Assembly (NCBI GenBank): GCA_033557465.1
Contig: CM066035.1
Coordinates: 244,608,869-244,672,868, forward strand
DNA length: 64,000 nt
Source of the DNA: Ichthyophis bannanicus
Taxonomy: Eukaryota; Chordata; Amphibia; Gymnophiona; Ichthyophiidae
Direction: 5' to 3'
The notes under the pieces are model-generated. The model had not been told where the DNA came from. It did no database searches and was given only the letters and a program-made list of their open reading frames with translations. This document shows, piece by piece, positions 1 through 10,773 of the stretch. The first letter of the stretch is position 1. Every line of letters begins with the position of its first letter. The position numbers and the translations under genes were made by a program.

Positions 1-605
1 ATGTTTGTTGCTCAGCTTTGGGGGCCTTATATTTTATTACTGTATTTTCTTTATATGTTTAAATATACGTTGATTGTCCCTCTCCTCTCTCCAAAGAGGG
101 GGGGTGGAGGGGGGTAGATAGAGCGTAAGGGTATGTAGTCTTCAACTCCGACCATCCTAGTCTTGTGAAAAAGAAGGCTGGGAGGTGGGGGTGAATGTGA
201 CTTGAGGTGTGGACGAGTGTGGGAGGGGGTAAACAAAGTGAAGAGGATGCTGGGGCAGCCCTGCAGCATCTACTCGGGGACTATTTCCTCAGCGGGGAGG
301 TGCTGAGGGTAGGAAAGGAGTTTTTTTAAGGGATTGGAGAGAAGGGAAGAGAAGGAGGGGGAGGAGGGGAGGGGGAGGGGGGGCAGTGGTTGGGGGGAGA
401 GGACAGTGAAGGGGACTCTAGGGGCTAAGTGGCCAACAAGAGAAGGTGAGAGAAGGCAAGCTGCATGCAGCGTAATCGTAGCAATTGGAAGTAAAGGGGG
501 GGGAGATTGATAGATGATGGACAGGGGACTGAGGCTGGGCAGCTCCCCATATGGGTATCATGGAGTGGCACTGAAGTACAAGGGATCAGAAGGGGGGGGG
601 CATCA

Positions 606-1722
606 ATGAATCATGAGCTGCGCATAATTACCTGGAACGTGGGGGGAATGAGCACACATATTAAGCGTACAAAAGTGTTGCAAGCGCTCAAAAGAGGGAA
701 GGCCCAGGTGGCTCTCCTACAGGAAACACATTTAAGCAGTAAAGAACACGATAAGCTGCAGAGAGACTGGGTAGGTCAAGTGTACGCTGCCTCCTCCGGT
801 GGGAGGAAGCGAGGAGTAGCGATCTTGGTAAAGAAAGGGGTCCAAGTGGAGGTGTTGAGGGAAGAGACGGACCCATTAGAAAGATTTATATTCATGCATG
901 TGCGCCTAAATGGGGAGGAGACGTTCTTAGGCAATATATATGCCCCAAATGTTTACGATCATAAATTTTTTAGACTCCTCCTATGGAAAGTGGGAGAGGT
1001 GCCAAAAGTTCCGATAGTACTAGCAGGGGACTTTAACTGTCCGCACAACCCAGACTTGGATAAGTCCGCTTCCAAAGGTGGAAAAGGGTGGAACAATAAG
1101 GGAGTGAATTACTTGTGTCAAATGGGGGGACTGGTGGATGTGTGGAGGGCACTGCATGAAGGGGAGAAAGATTACACACATCTGTCAAGAATGCACCAAA
1201 CATGGTCCAGAATTGATTATGTTTTGGTCTCAGAGAGTCATTTTGGGAAGGTGATGCACGCGGAGATTGAACCAATTGTAGTATCAGATCACGCGATGGT
1301 GAGAATGGACTGGAGGGGGAAAGGAATGGGGGGGGGGGGTATAAATGGTCCTTTCCTAGGCATATGTGGAAGGACCGAGAATGCCAAAATTAAAGCAGAA
1401 ATGGGAGGAATATTTAGAGCACAACGAGAATAGTGTTGACTCGGTATCTTTGCTGTGGGAAGCTGGGAAGGCAGTCATGCGGGGATACATAATTGCATTT
1501 GTAGCGAAGGCAAAGAAGAGGATCAATGAGGGGATTCTGCTTCAGATGCGGGAACTACAAGATTTGAAGAGGGCCGGGTTGCGGCACCCCACAGGGGATA
1601 CATTGGCTTATCTGGCCGCCCAAAGGAAATTAAATAACCTATTCAAGAGCGGGCAATTTACAATATGCAGTATTATAGGCATCAATTTTTTAGATTTGGA
1701 AACCGATCGGGACGGCTCTTAG
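606..1722 (+). pseudogene. L1 ORF2 endonuclease and linker, frameshifted
   Basis: N-terminal part of L1 ORF2, which nicks target DNA to start target-primed reverse transcription. The ATG at 606 opens an APE-like endonuclease with ITWNVGG, LLQETHL, AGDFNCPHN and a final SDHAMV, so the catalytic Asn, Glu, Asp and His residues look present. The frame is lost at a run of G residues around 1329-1340. The true continuation lies in another frame from about 1366 (a stretch starting MEGPRMPKLKQKWEEY and rich in Lys and Glu). The longer open frame extends upstream to 507, but 606 is the better start because homology begins there. Confidence 0.8.
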
Positions 1723-2921
1723 CGCGCTTGGTAAAAGACTGGAGCGGTACTAAGGTGGTAGTGGTTATTCGGGATAAAGAGGGGTTTAAGCAAACAGGGG
1801 CGAAGAAAGTGGCGGAAGTTTTTCAGCAATTTTATAAAGTTTTGTATACCCCAGAGGAAGAAGATAGAGAGCAGGAAGCAAGATTTTTGGAGAAGGTTTC
1901 CTTGCCGCAGCTGACACAGTTAGAACGGTTAGAGTTAAATAAGCCTATTTCAGGGGGGGGGGGAATAAAAAAGGTTATTGGAGCGGGGAAGCCGCATAAG
2001 ACCCCGGGGCCAGATGGCTATGGTACTGAGTTCTACAAAATGCTGGCGCCTCAAGTGGTCCCCACTCTGGCAGCTTTGTATATGGAGGTTTTAGAAGTCG
2101 AAAGTTTTCCGAGGGATATGCGAAAGGCCTCCATCTCTTTGGTACATAAAGAGGGGAAAGACAAGGAGGACCAGGCCTCATATAGGCCGATCTCGCTAAT
2201 TATGATATGAAAATCCTGGCCTCCATTATGGCGGAGAGGCTGCAAAATATCCTCCCGAGATTAATAGGTAAGCGCCAATCAGGTTTTGTTAAAGGGAGGG
2301 AAGCATTTCTAAACATCAGCAAAGTATTATTGGGAATGGAGAGAAGTGCGCAACAACGGTCCCCACTGCTTTTAGTAAGCCTAGATGCAGAAAAAGCATT
2401 TGATAGGGTCTCATGGCGGTATATGTTTAAAGTACTGCAGAGGTTTGGATTTGCGGGAGCCTTTGTAGGATGGATAAAAGCCCTCTACACTGACCCTCTA
2501 GCTTATATAGTAGTGGTGGGAAAAAGTTCGGAACCCTTTCCTCTGCAGAGAGGAACAAGGCAGGGGTGCCCTCTGTACCCGCTGCAGTTTGTGCTCCAGA
2601 TGGAGCCCCGTTGTTAAGAATGCTACTACAGTTAGAGGAAGCGAAGGGCATAGAATGGAAAGGTGAGGGAATTAAAGTCAGCACGTTTGCAGATGATGTG
2701 TTGTTGTGCTTAACGAACCCCCAGAGATCTTTGGAGCTGGTGCTAAAACGGATTGAAAAGTATGGCTCATTTTCTGGATTAAGAATCAACAGGGCTAAAT
2801 CTTTAGCATTAGATGTGGGAGGGTGGGTACGAGGTAGGTGGGAAGGACGATTTCCATTAGTGTGGGCTAAGGGGCAGATCCGGTATTTAGGTATTGAAAT
2901 CCCGGAAATGATATCCCAACT
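1665..2921 (+). pseudogene. L1 ORF2 reverse transcriptase, frameshifted and truncated by insertion
   Basis: Reverse transcriptase of the L1. Visible motifs in order are TPGPDGY, ASYRPISL, SLDAEKAFDRV, GTRQGCPL, the catalytic FADDVLL near 2690 and a following RYLGIEI block. The domain is spread over three frames, with slips near 2205 and 2575, so no complete protein can be made. It stops at about 2921, where an unrelated L2 tail begins. The L1 reading resumes after that tail at about 3485 and continues past the hAT element at 4304. Confidence 0.82.
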
Positions 2922-3484
2922 CTTAACCTTGCTGCTTACTTTCAAAGCCATCAATGGGCTCTCCACCACATCACTGGCAGAGCTTATCCAGATCACACAC
3001 CCCCCAACAGGTCCAGAAGATCGGTAGCGGTCAACACTCTGGTAGTCCCGAAAGCAATAACCCAATGCACCCAGGCAACAACAAACAGAGCTTTCAAACT
3101 CTGCGCACCCAGATGCTGGAACACCCTATCAACCAGCATCCGCGCAATCCATGACCTAGCCCAGTTTAGGAAAGCATTGAAGCACTACCTCTTCCTCATG
3201 TACTAACTGGTAGACAGTGCTACAATAGCCCCATCCACGATCTAGACTGGGCGATACAATTGAATCGTACCCTACAAGACACCCAGGATTACGACTAGCG
3301 AAATATGACCTCCCATGACGCCTAGATGTAAATAGTTACCCCAAGTTATCCAAGTTTTAGTACCTGTTCCTTGTAAGCACAGATCAGCCAATGCAATGTG
3401 TAAGTTTTATGTTTCATGTAAACCGCACTGATGTTGAATAGCGCGGTATAAAAGAAAATGTAAATAATAAAATAAATAAATAAA
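2922..3484 (+). mobile_element. 5'-truncated L2-type LINE, 3' end only
   Basis: Insertion in the L1 reverse transcriptase. It encodes the last part of an L2-like ORF2 (AFKLCAPRCWNTLSTSIRA and FRKALKHYLF), closely resembling the C-terminus encoded by the minus-strand L2 at 45020-45364. It ends with a 3' UTR whose last bases read like GCGCGGTATAAAAG followed by an A/T-rich repeat of AATAAA type. Most of the element is missing, as expected after incomplete reverse transcription. Any target duplication is only a few bases and not convincing. Confidence 0.75.
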
Positions 3485-3524
3485 ATAAACTGTATAGTGT
3501 TAATGTCAAACCTATGCTATAGAG

Positions 3525-4303
3525 CAGAGGTGGGGAACCCTGGTCCTGGAGAGCCGCAGACCAGTCAGGTTTTCGGGATATCCCTAATGAATATGCATGA
3601 GATATATATGCATTAGAGATATCCTGCCAACCTGACTGGTTTGTGGCCCTCCAGGACTGGATTTGGAGACCCCTGCCTTACACCTATGGAGTGGAGGAGT
3701 AGCCTAGTGGTTAGAACACTGGCTTGGTAACCAAGCAACCAGGGTTCGAATCCCACTAGCACTCCTTGTGGCCTTGGGCAAGTCACTTAACCCTCCATTG
3801 CCTCGGAAGAAAGGCCTGGCAATCTACTTCTGGTGACACTGCCAAGAAAACCCAGGAGCTTCTGGGTCGCCAGGGGTCAGGACTGACTCGAAGGCACACA
3901 TTGCATTGCCTTACACCTCTGTCATTTAAGATTGTGAGTGGGCAAGGTGCAGATGTCCTAGACATCGAAAGGGTATATAGAAAGTGTCACATTCCTCCTC
4001 GATTCTCACCACCACCAAAAAGTTGTCTAATAGACAATATTTTGGTGGTGGTGAGAAGTGAGGAGGAATGTGACACATTCTATCTAACCTTTTTGATGTC
4101 TTGGACATCTGCACCTTGCCCACTCACAATCTTAAATGACAGAGGTGTAAGGCAGGGGTCTCCAAATCCAGCCCTGGAGGGCCACAAACCAGTCAGGTTG
4201 GCAGGATCTCTCTAATGCATATATATCTCATGCATATTCATTAGGGATATCCCGAAAACCTGACTGGTCTGCGGCTCTCCAAGACCAGGGTTCCCCACCC
4301 CTG
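3525..4303. mobile_element. Palindromic non-autonomous hAT element with 8-bp target duplication
   Basis: Starts CAGAGGTGGGGAACCC and ends GGGTTCCCCACCCCTG, which are hAT-like terminal inverted repeats. It is flanked by a perfect 8-bp duplication CTATAGAG at 3517-3524 and 4304-4311, the length typical of hAT transposition. The two halves are near-complete inverted copies, folding around 4029-4031 (TTGTCT AAT AGACAA). Only the left arm is interrupted, by a SINE at 3686-3907. It encodes no transposase, so it must have been moved in trans. Inserted in L1 ORF2. Confidence 0.88.
3686..3907 (+). mobile_element. tRNA-derived SINE with RTE-like 3' tail
   Basis: The head resembles a tRNA with an A-box-like region (AGCCTAGTGGTTAGAACAC) and a B-box-like GGTTCGAATCCC. 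The end reads GGGTCGCCAGGGGTCAGGAC followed by TGACTCGAAGGCACACA, very like the terminal sequence of the RTE-type LINE fragment near 40826-40865. It is flanked by a perfect 11-bp target duplication GCCTTACACCT at 3675-3685 and 3908-3918. It sits in one arm of the hAT palindrome, so it inserted after that arm existed. Confidence 0.85.
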
Positions 4304-4311
4304 CTATAGAG

Positions 4312-5754
4312 TGATTGAAGAAATGGAGGGAGCTGCCTACTTCTTTAAAAGGTTGCATAGCACTCTTTAAGATGGTAGAGCTGCCCAGGTGGATCTATTT
4401 GCTCAGAAATACTCCAGTGTGGATATTAAGGAGGAATATGAAGGTCCTGCAGGGACACATATCTAGATTTCTGTGGAAAGGCCGCAGAGCCCAGATTTCG
4501 TTAGAGACGCTGATGAGGAGTGAAGAGCAGGGGGAGGCTGGGTTCTTATCCTTGCGGATTTATAATCTGGTGAGTCTGGCCCGACCAGTAAGGGATTTAA
4601 TAGAGGGTACGGCAGAGATGCTGCCAATAGAACTGATTGATAGTATCTCGGGAGGGCAGTACAGGGTCTACCTTCTACATAGCGCTAATAAGGATCTGCC
4701 AGCGGCATGGAGAGTCTCGGAGTATCTGGGGGCGCTTAGACAAGCGTGGAGGGCTCTCTGCGTTTTCAGGAAGACACCTTGGAAGAGCACAGATTGCCTT
4801 CCGCTGGTGGGGAATGAGACTTTCCCGCCGGGGCTGCATGGGCCAGGGAGTGTAGCTGTGAAGTGGGCTCAGAGTGGAATACAGTATGTAGGACATTTAA
4901 AAATGGAAGGGAACGCGGAATTAGATTTGTTTTCGTTCTTGAGAGAGAGGTATCAGTTGGGTCCACGGGATTTGTATTTCTATTTGCAAGTGAGGCATTA
5001 TGTAAGAGATCTTCAAAAGCATAATAGCACCATGTTAGAAGGGGGGAGGGGAATGATAGATCTCTTTAGGGCTTTGGATGGTAAAATTATGGTGCGGATG
5101 CTGCGGGGCGAGTTGTGCCCGGGAGGGGGGGGGAGCGGGGGTTTAGAATCCTTGGCGAGGAAGTGGCAAGTGGATAAGATGCCAGAGGGCTCGGTGGAGC
5201 ACCTACAAGGGGCATTTAAAGCAATAAAAAGGTATCAGAGTCAGCCCAGATGCAAGAAATGCAATATAAGTTTCTTTGGAGGGCTTATGTCCATGATCTT
5301 TGGGCAGCTAGGGCGGGATTGGCTTCGACAGGATGTGTGTAAACTTTGTGGGAGAGAAAAGGGAACATTTGCGCACAGGGTTTGGTGGTGCACATGTATA
5401 CGGGGATTTTGGAAAGAAGTGGGGAGGAAATTGAGTGAGTGGGTGCTTGAAAAGGTGGAATTGACCCCAGAATGGTGCCTATTTGGTTCCTTTGAAGGAG
5501 AGGTCCCCATGGCGAGTAGTAAGCGAAGGCTGTGTGAAAAGGGCTTCCTGGCAGTGAAGCAGTGTATTCTGCGACAATGGATGATGAGCAGAGCGCCGGG
5601 AGTAGAGAGTTGGGAACAGAGTATGCAGGATATGGTGGACATGGAAAAGCGCACTGCAAGAATGTTGGGAGGAAAGAAAATAGAGATGTTCACGAGGGTT
5701 TGGGCCCCAGTTTTTAGGGGCCAGTCACAGCAGCAACACGCACAGGACCCCTAA
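4312..5754 (+). pseudogene. L1 ORF2 C-terminal region, open frame
   Basis: About 480 codons open from the end of the hAT element. It begins with KKWRELPTSLKGCIALFKM and LPRWIYLL, the conserved L1 block just after the reverse transcriptase palm. Near the end is a Cys/His cluster (CKLCGREKGTFAHRVWWC), as in the C-terminal Cys-rich domain of L1 ORF2. It stops at about 5752-5754. A G-run near 5122-5133 keeps the frame here. Together with the parts before 2921 and at 3485-3516 it makes the remaining L1 ORF2. Confidence 0.8.
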
Positions 5755-6189
5755 CGAGAGCCAGGGAGGGGAGGAAGGGGTGGAATCAAAGAAGAGGGTC
5801 GGAAAGAGTATAGTAAGTATCCAAGCGGGGGTAGGGGGAGAGGGGAGGGGTGTGGAATTCTGTAGGGAGGGGAGTGCGGAGGGGGGGAGGAAGGGCGATC
5901 GAGCAGAGGACTGTGCCTAGAAAGCTTGTGTATTGTTATCCATTCAGTATTAGTAGACGTGCCAAAGGATAAATGTTTAGGGTGTCTTGCCGGGAGGAAG
6001 GGAAGTACAAGGGAAATTAGATATGATGACTATTTTTTTTGTTTGCTAACAGCGAGAGCTGTAGATGATGATTTCTATGTAGAGTTTTTGAATATGATGT
6101 GATGTGATGTGATGAAAATATGTTATTGTTAAGACTTGGTTGAAAACAATAAAAATGAGTTTTCAAAAAAAAAACAAAAAAAAAAAAAC
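5755..6189 (+). other. L1 3' UTR and A-rich tail
   Basis: G-rich stretch after the ORF2 stop with many runs of four or more G, a common trait of vertebrate L1 3' UTRs. It is followed by an AATAAA at about 6150 and an interrupted A tract from 6166 to 6189, which marks the 3' end of the element. Confidence 0.75.
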
Positions 6190-6541
6190 AACCCACCATG
6201 CAAAGATTTGAAAATATTATCTAGTTGCACCAAAAGCAGGTGCAAGTGTCCATGAATTCTTGTGACAAATTTCAAAGTGAAAATTTCTGCACACTTTCTT
6301 TGGAAAAACTGGTGAAAAGACCATTGGTAAAAAAACATAAGCACACTTTGCACTGATGTGGCCTGTCTGAAAATTGCCCTCTTTTAGGAGAGTACCCAAG
6401 ACTCACACCTTCACGTATATTTGCAAAGGGGGTAAGACAGGACATTTGATTAAAAATATTTATTGCCGGGGGAGGGGGGGGATTCAAGATGGAGGCAAAC
6501 TAACTCACTGCTCTGAGATGCCATTTCCTTACTTCGCCTCT

Positions 6542-6952
6542 TCATTGGTAAGAGAAAAGGCAAGTCCAGGAAATTCTCCACAGTTTCCTACCTTTGCAGA
6601 TCCAATGGACTCCTTTGTTGTGCAGCCAGCCCTTGGGTTGATTCAGGGACGTGCTCAGCTGTTTCAACTGCGAGTCTGGAAGCTTGGTATTGTCTTCGGG
6701 GATGGAAGTGGTACTCTCTCCTAAGTAACAGCTGCCATTGCTTCTGCCTTGGTCAGAACCACTGCCCCCAACCCCGCTTTGACTTACAGATGCCAGAACA
6801 CTGGAACTCCAATTCCAAGGGGAAATGTCGGCAGATACTGTGCGAGAGCATTGTGATGTATCAGCGGATTCCGGTGCAGTGGGAAGAAAGGATGTGCACT
6901 CCTTAGCAGTTGGACAGCTTGTGGCCACAAAATTTTCAACTGGAAACTCCAA
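6542..6952 (-). other. Unassigned open frame, possible exon
   Basis: A 136-codon open frame on the MIPEP strand, rich in Ser, Thr and Gly. It contains STSIPEDNTKLPDSQLKQL and ends near KGWLHNKGVHWICK, next to a plausible splice donor (AAAG then GTAGGA, about 6586). It does not look like MIPEP and I recognise no domain. It could be an exon of an overlapping transcript, part of an old repeat, or chance. The flanks at 6190-6541 and 6953-7109 show nothing I can name. Confidence 0.25.
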
Positions 6953-7109
6953 GTTTTCTTAGGGTTTACAAACTACCTTGGCAACTCCTAGTTTTGCCTT
7001 CAAGCTTCAACACATGTTCAAGAGAATGTTACAAAACATTGCTGAGTGAAGTCTATTTAACAGTTAAACTGCGAGTTTCAGAAATGAAATGAAACTGAAG
7101 ATGCAAAAG

Positions 7110-7300
7110 GTGAAATTAGACTTACCTGCTAATTGTTGTTCCTTGCGGAACTCTAGTCTAGTCCCGGACATCTGGGGTATAAGCACCTCCTCCCACAGCC
7201 TTGGAGACCGAGCCCATCACCTTTTTTAGTGCCAGCAGTATAAGTAGAGAAGGAACCGCCTCCTTGAGCCAGTAACCTATTGACAAAGCAGACTCACCAG
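7110..7300. repeat. DIRS-A left inverted terminal repeat
   Basis: Bases 7138-7274 are inverted relative to 12897-13033 with few differences (for example ACTCTAGTCTAGTCCCGGAC against its complement). A weaker match continues to about 7310. The outer 28 bases are not in the right repeat but are copied into the internal complementary region at 7619-7708. Confidence 0.88.
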
Positions 7301-7618
7301 AGGAATAAGTAAGCAGATAACATTTTTTTTTTTGAAAATTTAACGTACATCACTATATCTTAACTAATGTAACTGCCAAAAAACAAATTGCAGAACAGCC
7401 GAACCCGGCAACACACCAGACAAGGCCTAAGCAAAGTTTGCTCAGCTGCGTCTGGCCCCCTCTCGAAAACCTCCAAACAGGTACTGTTATCACTGTTCCT
7501 TAGAGACTTGCTCCGCCCCACCCCCGGATCACAGGCCACCCCGGCGCCACCGCAGCCAAGTGCTACAAACCTTTAAATTCTTCAGGCTACAGATCCAAGT
7601 CCACAGTAGGGAGGGTCA

Positions 7619-7708
7619 CGGGACTAGACTAGAGTTCCGCAAGGAACAACAATTAGCAGTCTAATTTCACCTTCCTTGTCGTCCCTCTAGTCTAGTCCCG
7701 GACATCTA
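7619..7708. repeat. DIRS-A internal complementary region
   Basis: The first half (to about 7660) is the complement of the left end of the element. The second half (from about 7672) is the complement of the right end, including the right-specific GGACGACAAGG. Between them is a short spacer matching the GGTGAAATTAGA just left of the repeat. This is the arrangement known for DIRS1, where this region templates completion of the termini and circle formation. Confidence 0.87.
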
Positions 7709-7732
7709 GGGATGTAACAGAGCAGTAACACT

Positions 7733-8760
7733 TCAACGGGAAGGACCCGCCAGACCAGCCTGAAGAACCGCTGATCCAAAACTAGTATCCCTTTCCACTA
7801 GTACATCGATCCTGTAATGCTTGACAAAGGAATGCAGCGAAAACCAAGTCGCCGCCTTACAAATCTCTGCCGCAGGCACCAAACGGTAGTCCACCCAAGA
7901 AGCCGCTTGCATCCTCGTTGAATGAGCTCTTAAACCCGCTGGGACGACCTTACTCTTTAACAGATATGCTGAGGAAATGGCCTCCTTAATCCATCTCGCA
8001 ATAGAAGCCTTGGACGCCAACTTCCCTTGCCTCGGACCTCCAAATAAGACAAATAATCTATCCGTCTTACGGAAAGCTGCCGTTCTCTGCAAATACACCT
8101 TCAAAACTCGACTCACATCCAACCAATGGAACCTCTGCCCGGCACTGTCTGCCACTTCCTTTACGAAAGAAACGGCCTGATTCACATGAAAGACCGTTAC
8201 CACCTTTGGCAAAAAAGAGGGCACTGTGCGCAACACCACCTTTCTATCATAGAAGGTCAGAAATGGCTCCCTACATGATAAGGCTTGCAATTCCGAAATC
8301 CTCCGCGCCGAAGCAATTGCTACCAAGAACGCCACCTTCAGAGTGAGATCCTTCAAAGCAGCCTTAGCCAAAGGCTCGAACGGTGCCTTCACTAATGCCT
8401 CCAGCACCAAGTTGACATCCCAAGTCGGTACCTGAACCCGGAAAGGAGGTCTCAGAGATGTCGCCTTCAAAAACTGCTTCACGTCCGGGTTGGCTCCTAG
8501 CACCAAACCTTGCACCTTTCCCTGATAACAAGAAAGAGCTGCCAATTGAACCTTCAAGGATGCTGCAGCTAGACCCTTATCAAAACCTTCCTGCAAAAAG
8601 TCAAGAATCTGCAGAATGGAGGCTCGTAACGCTACCACTCGCCGCACTTCGCACCAGGCCTCAAAAAGACGCCATATGCAGATGTAAGCCATCGAAGTAG
8701 ACCGACGCCTGGACTTTAGCAAAGTGGCAACAACCGCTGACGAATACCCCCGTGGCTGTC
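7733..8760 (-). pseudogene. DIRS-A tyrosine recombinase (one frameshift near its start)
   Basis: Site-specific recombinase that would integrate the circular cDNA. In the 329-codon open part the catalytic set is visible: Arg in ASARRISELQAL, the H-x-x-R box as AHSTRMQAASW, and the nucleophile Tyr in FVKHYRID. The N-terminal SAM-like DNA-binding part starts with SRRRSTSMAYICIWRLFEA. Its beginning (LTYGLAIERARL) is in a different frame just upstream, so a shift near 8745 separates them. The stop is close to the internal complementary region, as usual. It is closely related to the DIRS-B recombinase. Confidence 0.85.
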
Positions 8761-10773
8761 AACCTTGCCCTTTCAATAGCCAAGCCGTAAGTGAGAATTG
8801 ACCTACTTGAGGCATTAGCAAGGGACCCTGTCCCAACAAATCCTCTCTGACCGGCAGTCTCCATGGAGCCCCCACCAGGAGCCTCACCAGATCGGCATAC
8901 CACAGCCTTCTTGGCCAGTCCGGCGCTATCACCTTTCCTCTGTGCATCTCTATTATCTGAATCAGACGACCTATCAAGGCCCACGGAGGAAATACATAAA
9001 AGGAGCTGCTCCTCCGGCCACACCTGCAACAATGCGTCCAAGCCCTCGGACATCCTTTCTCGTCTTCTGCTGAAGAACCTTTCTACTTTTGCCGAAGCGA
9101 AGGTCGCCATGAGATCCATCACCGGAACTCCCCAGCGCTGCACTATCATCTCGAAGACCTCCTGATTGAGGACCCACTCGCCCAGGTCCACCGCGTTCCA
9201 ACTCAAATAATCTGCAGTCACATTGTCCACGCCGGCTACATGCCCCGCCGACAACGCTTCCAGATGCACCTCGGCCCACGCGAGAAGCTCCTCCACCTCC
9301 GCTTCCAGTGCCACACTGCTGGTGCCCCCTTGACGATTGACATAAGCTACCGCCGTGGCGTTGTCCGACAGGACCTGAATTGCACAGCCCTGCATCTGGG
9401 ACTGGAATGCTATTAACGCTAAGCTGACCGCTCGGAGCTCCAACCTGTTGATCGACCACTGCCTTTCCTGAAGTGACCACTGTCCTTGAGCAAACTGCCG
9501 TTCGAAGTGCGCCCCCCAGCCGTAAAGACTGGCATCCGTCGTTAACAGCTTCCAATCCGGCGACTCCAACAGCATACCTGTTTCTAGATTTCTGGGATCT
9601 AGCCACCACTGGAGAGAGAGCTTCACCGGTTCCGGACACACCAACTGCCGGGACAACTGATCCGATTGATTGGACCACCGCCGGAGCAGTGCCCGCTGTA
9701 ACGGCCTCATGTGCGCCCTGGCCCAAGGAACCAGATCTAGCGTGGCCGCCATTGTCCCTAAAAGCTGTAGGTAATGCCACGCTGACGGGGCCTTCCTCCT
9801 CAGGAACTCCCGAACGAGCCACCGCAGGCCTTGGGCCCTGGCGAGCGGTAGGAACACTCTGCCAGCCTTCGTGTCGAATCGCGCCCCTAGATACGCCAGT
9901 TCCTGGGTCGGTGTCAACTTGCTTTTTTCGAAGTTTACCACCCACCCAAGTTTTGAAGAAACCGCACAACCCGGAGAGTAGCCTCTTCGCTCTCGCACTG
10001 TGACTTTGCTCGGATCAACCAATCGTCCAGGTACGGGTGAACTAACACCCCCTCTCTGCGCAACACCGCCGCCACTACCACCATCACCTTGGTAAAAACT
10101 CGCGGAGCCGTCGCCAAGCCAAACGGTTACCGCCTGGAACTCAAAATGCCCCATCGGAACTGCAAACCGCAGGAACTGCTGATGCTCTAACCGAATGGGA
10201 AATGTGCAGATATGCCTCCGAGAGGTCCAGAGAGGAAAGAAATTCTCCCTTTCGCACTGCCACTATGACGGACTGCAGGGTTTCCATGTGAAAATGAGAC
10301 ACACAGAGACAGTTGTTGACTCCCTTGAGGTCTAGAATCGGCCGCCAGGAACCTTCTTTTTTGGGCACCACAAAATATATCGAGTACCGACTGCAGCCGT
10401 ACTGATTGACAGGGACTGGCACTACCGCCCTTAGGTCTCGTAACCTTTGCAATGTCTGCTGCACCGCCCGACGCTTTGACTGCATCCTGCAGGGGGACTG
10501 GACGAAGGACTCTGCAACGGGTCGTTGAAGCTCTAAGGCATACCCCTCCTTTATTACCTCCAGAACCCAACAATCCACAGTAATCTGGGCCCAGGCAGGG
10601 TAAAACTCTCGTAGCCGACCTCCTACCGGCACTAACCCTGCCTGGGCCCCCCTCGCTTCATTGTGGCTTTTTGAGAGCTGAGGACGAGAAGGCTCCAAAA
10701 CCTCTCCCCGCCCCCCGGAACACACGAAAACCCTGGGACCTATACTGGAAATGCCCTCTTTGAAACTGTCCAA
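8661..10773 (-). pseudogene. DIRS-A reverse transcriptase and RNase H, frameshifted
   Basis: Copies element RNA to DNA. The RT begins in the frame at 10141-10773, with FVVPKKEGSWRPILDLKGVN and SSLDLSEAYLHI, and moves to another frame for the catalytic HPYLDDWLI near 10040. RNase H follows in the 8661-10154 frame, with LLTTDASLYGWGAHF, NRLELRAVSLAL and LSDNATAVAYVNRQGG. After it comes a DIRS-type region with VMDLMATFASAKVERFFSR. The RT frame overlaps the end of gag by about 115 bases. At least two shifts interrupt it, so no full polyprotein is made. Confidence 0.85.

Larger units (their letters stand above)
300..6189 (+). mobile_element. L1-clade LINE, ORF2 broken and interrupted
   Basis: A non-LTR retrotransposon read on the plus strand. 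It shows an APE-type endonuclease, a reverse transcriptase, a long C-terminal region, a G-rich 3' UTR and a terminal A-rich tail at about 6160-6189. The motif set and domain order fit the vertebrate L1 clade. The 5' limit is uncertain: bases 1-300 carry no recognisable ORF1, and 297-490 is a G-rich tract that may be the 5' UTR or the inter-ORF region. ORF2 is interrupted at 2922-3484 by an L2 3' end and at 3525-4303 by a hAT element, and several frameshifts split it. It lies inside MIPEP intron 2, antisense to the gene. Confidence 0.85.

Noticed and set aside
507..605. Upstream extension of the L1 endonuclease frame
   Set aside because: The residues before the Met at 606 do not resemble L1 proteins and contain a G-run; homology begins just after 606.
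3675..3780. Genuine tRNA gene in the hAT arm
   Set aside because: The tRNA-like head lacks a full cloverleaf and is followed by a SINE body, an RTE tail and target duplications.
9473..10003. Plus-strand 176-codon frame over DIRS-A RT/RNase H
   Set aside because: Antisense shadow of the RNase H coding sequence, low-complexity Pro/Thr composition.
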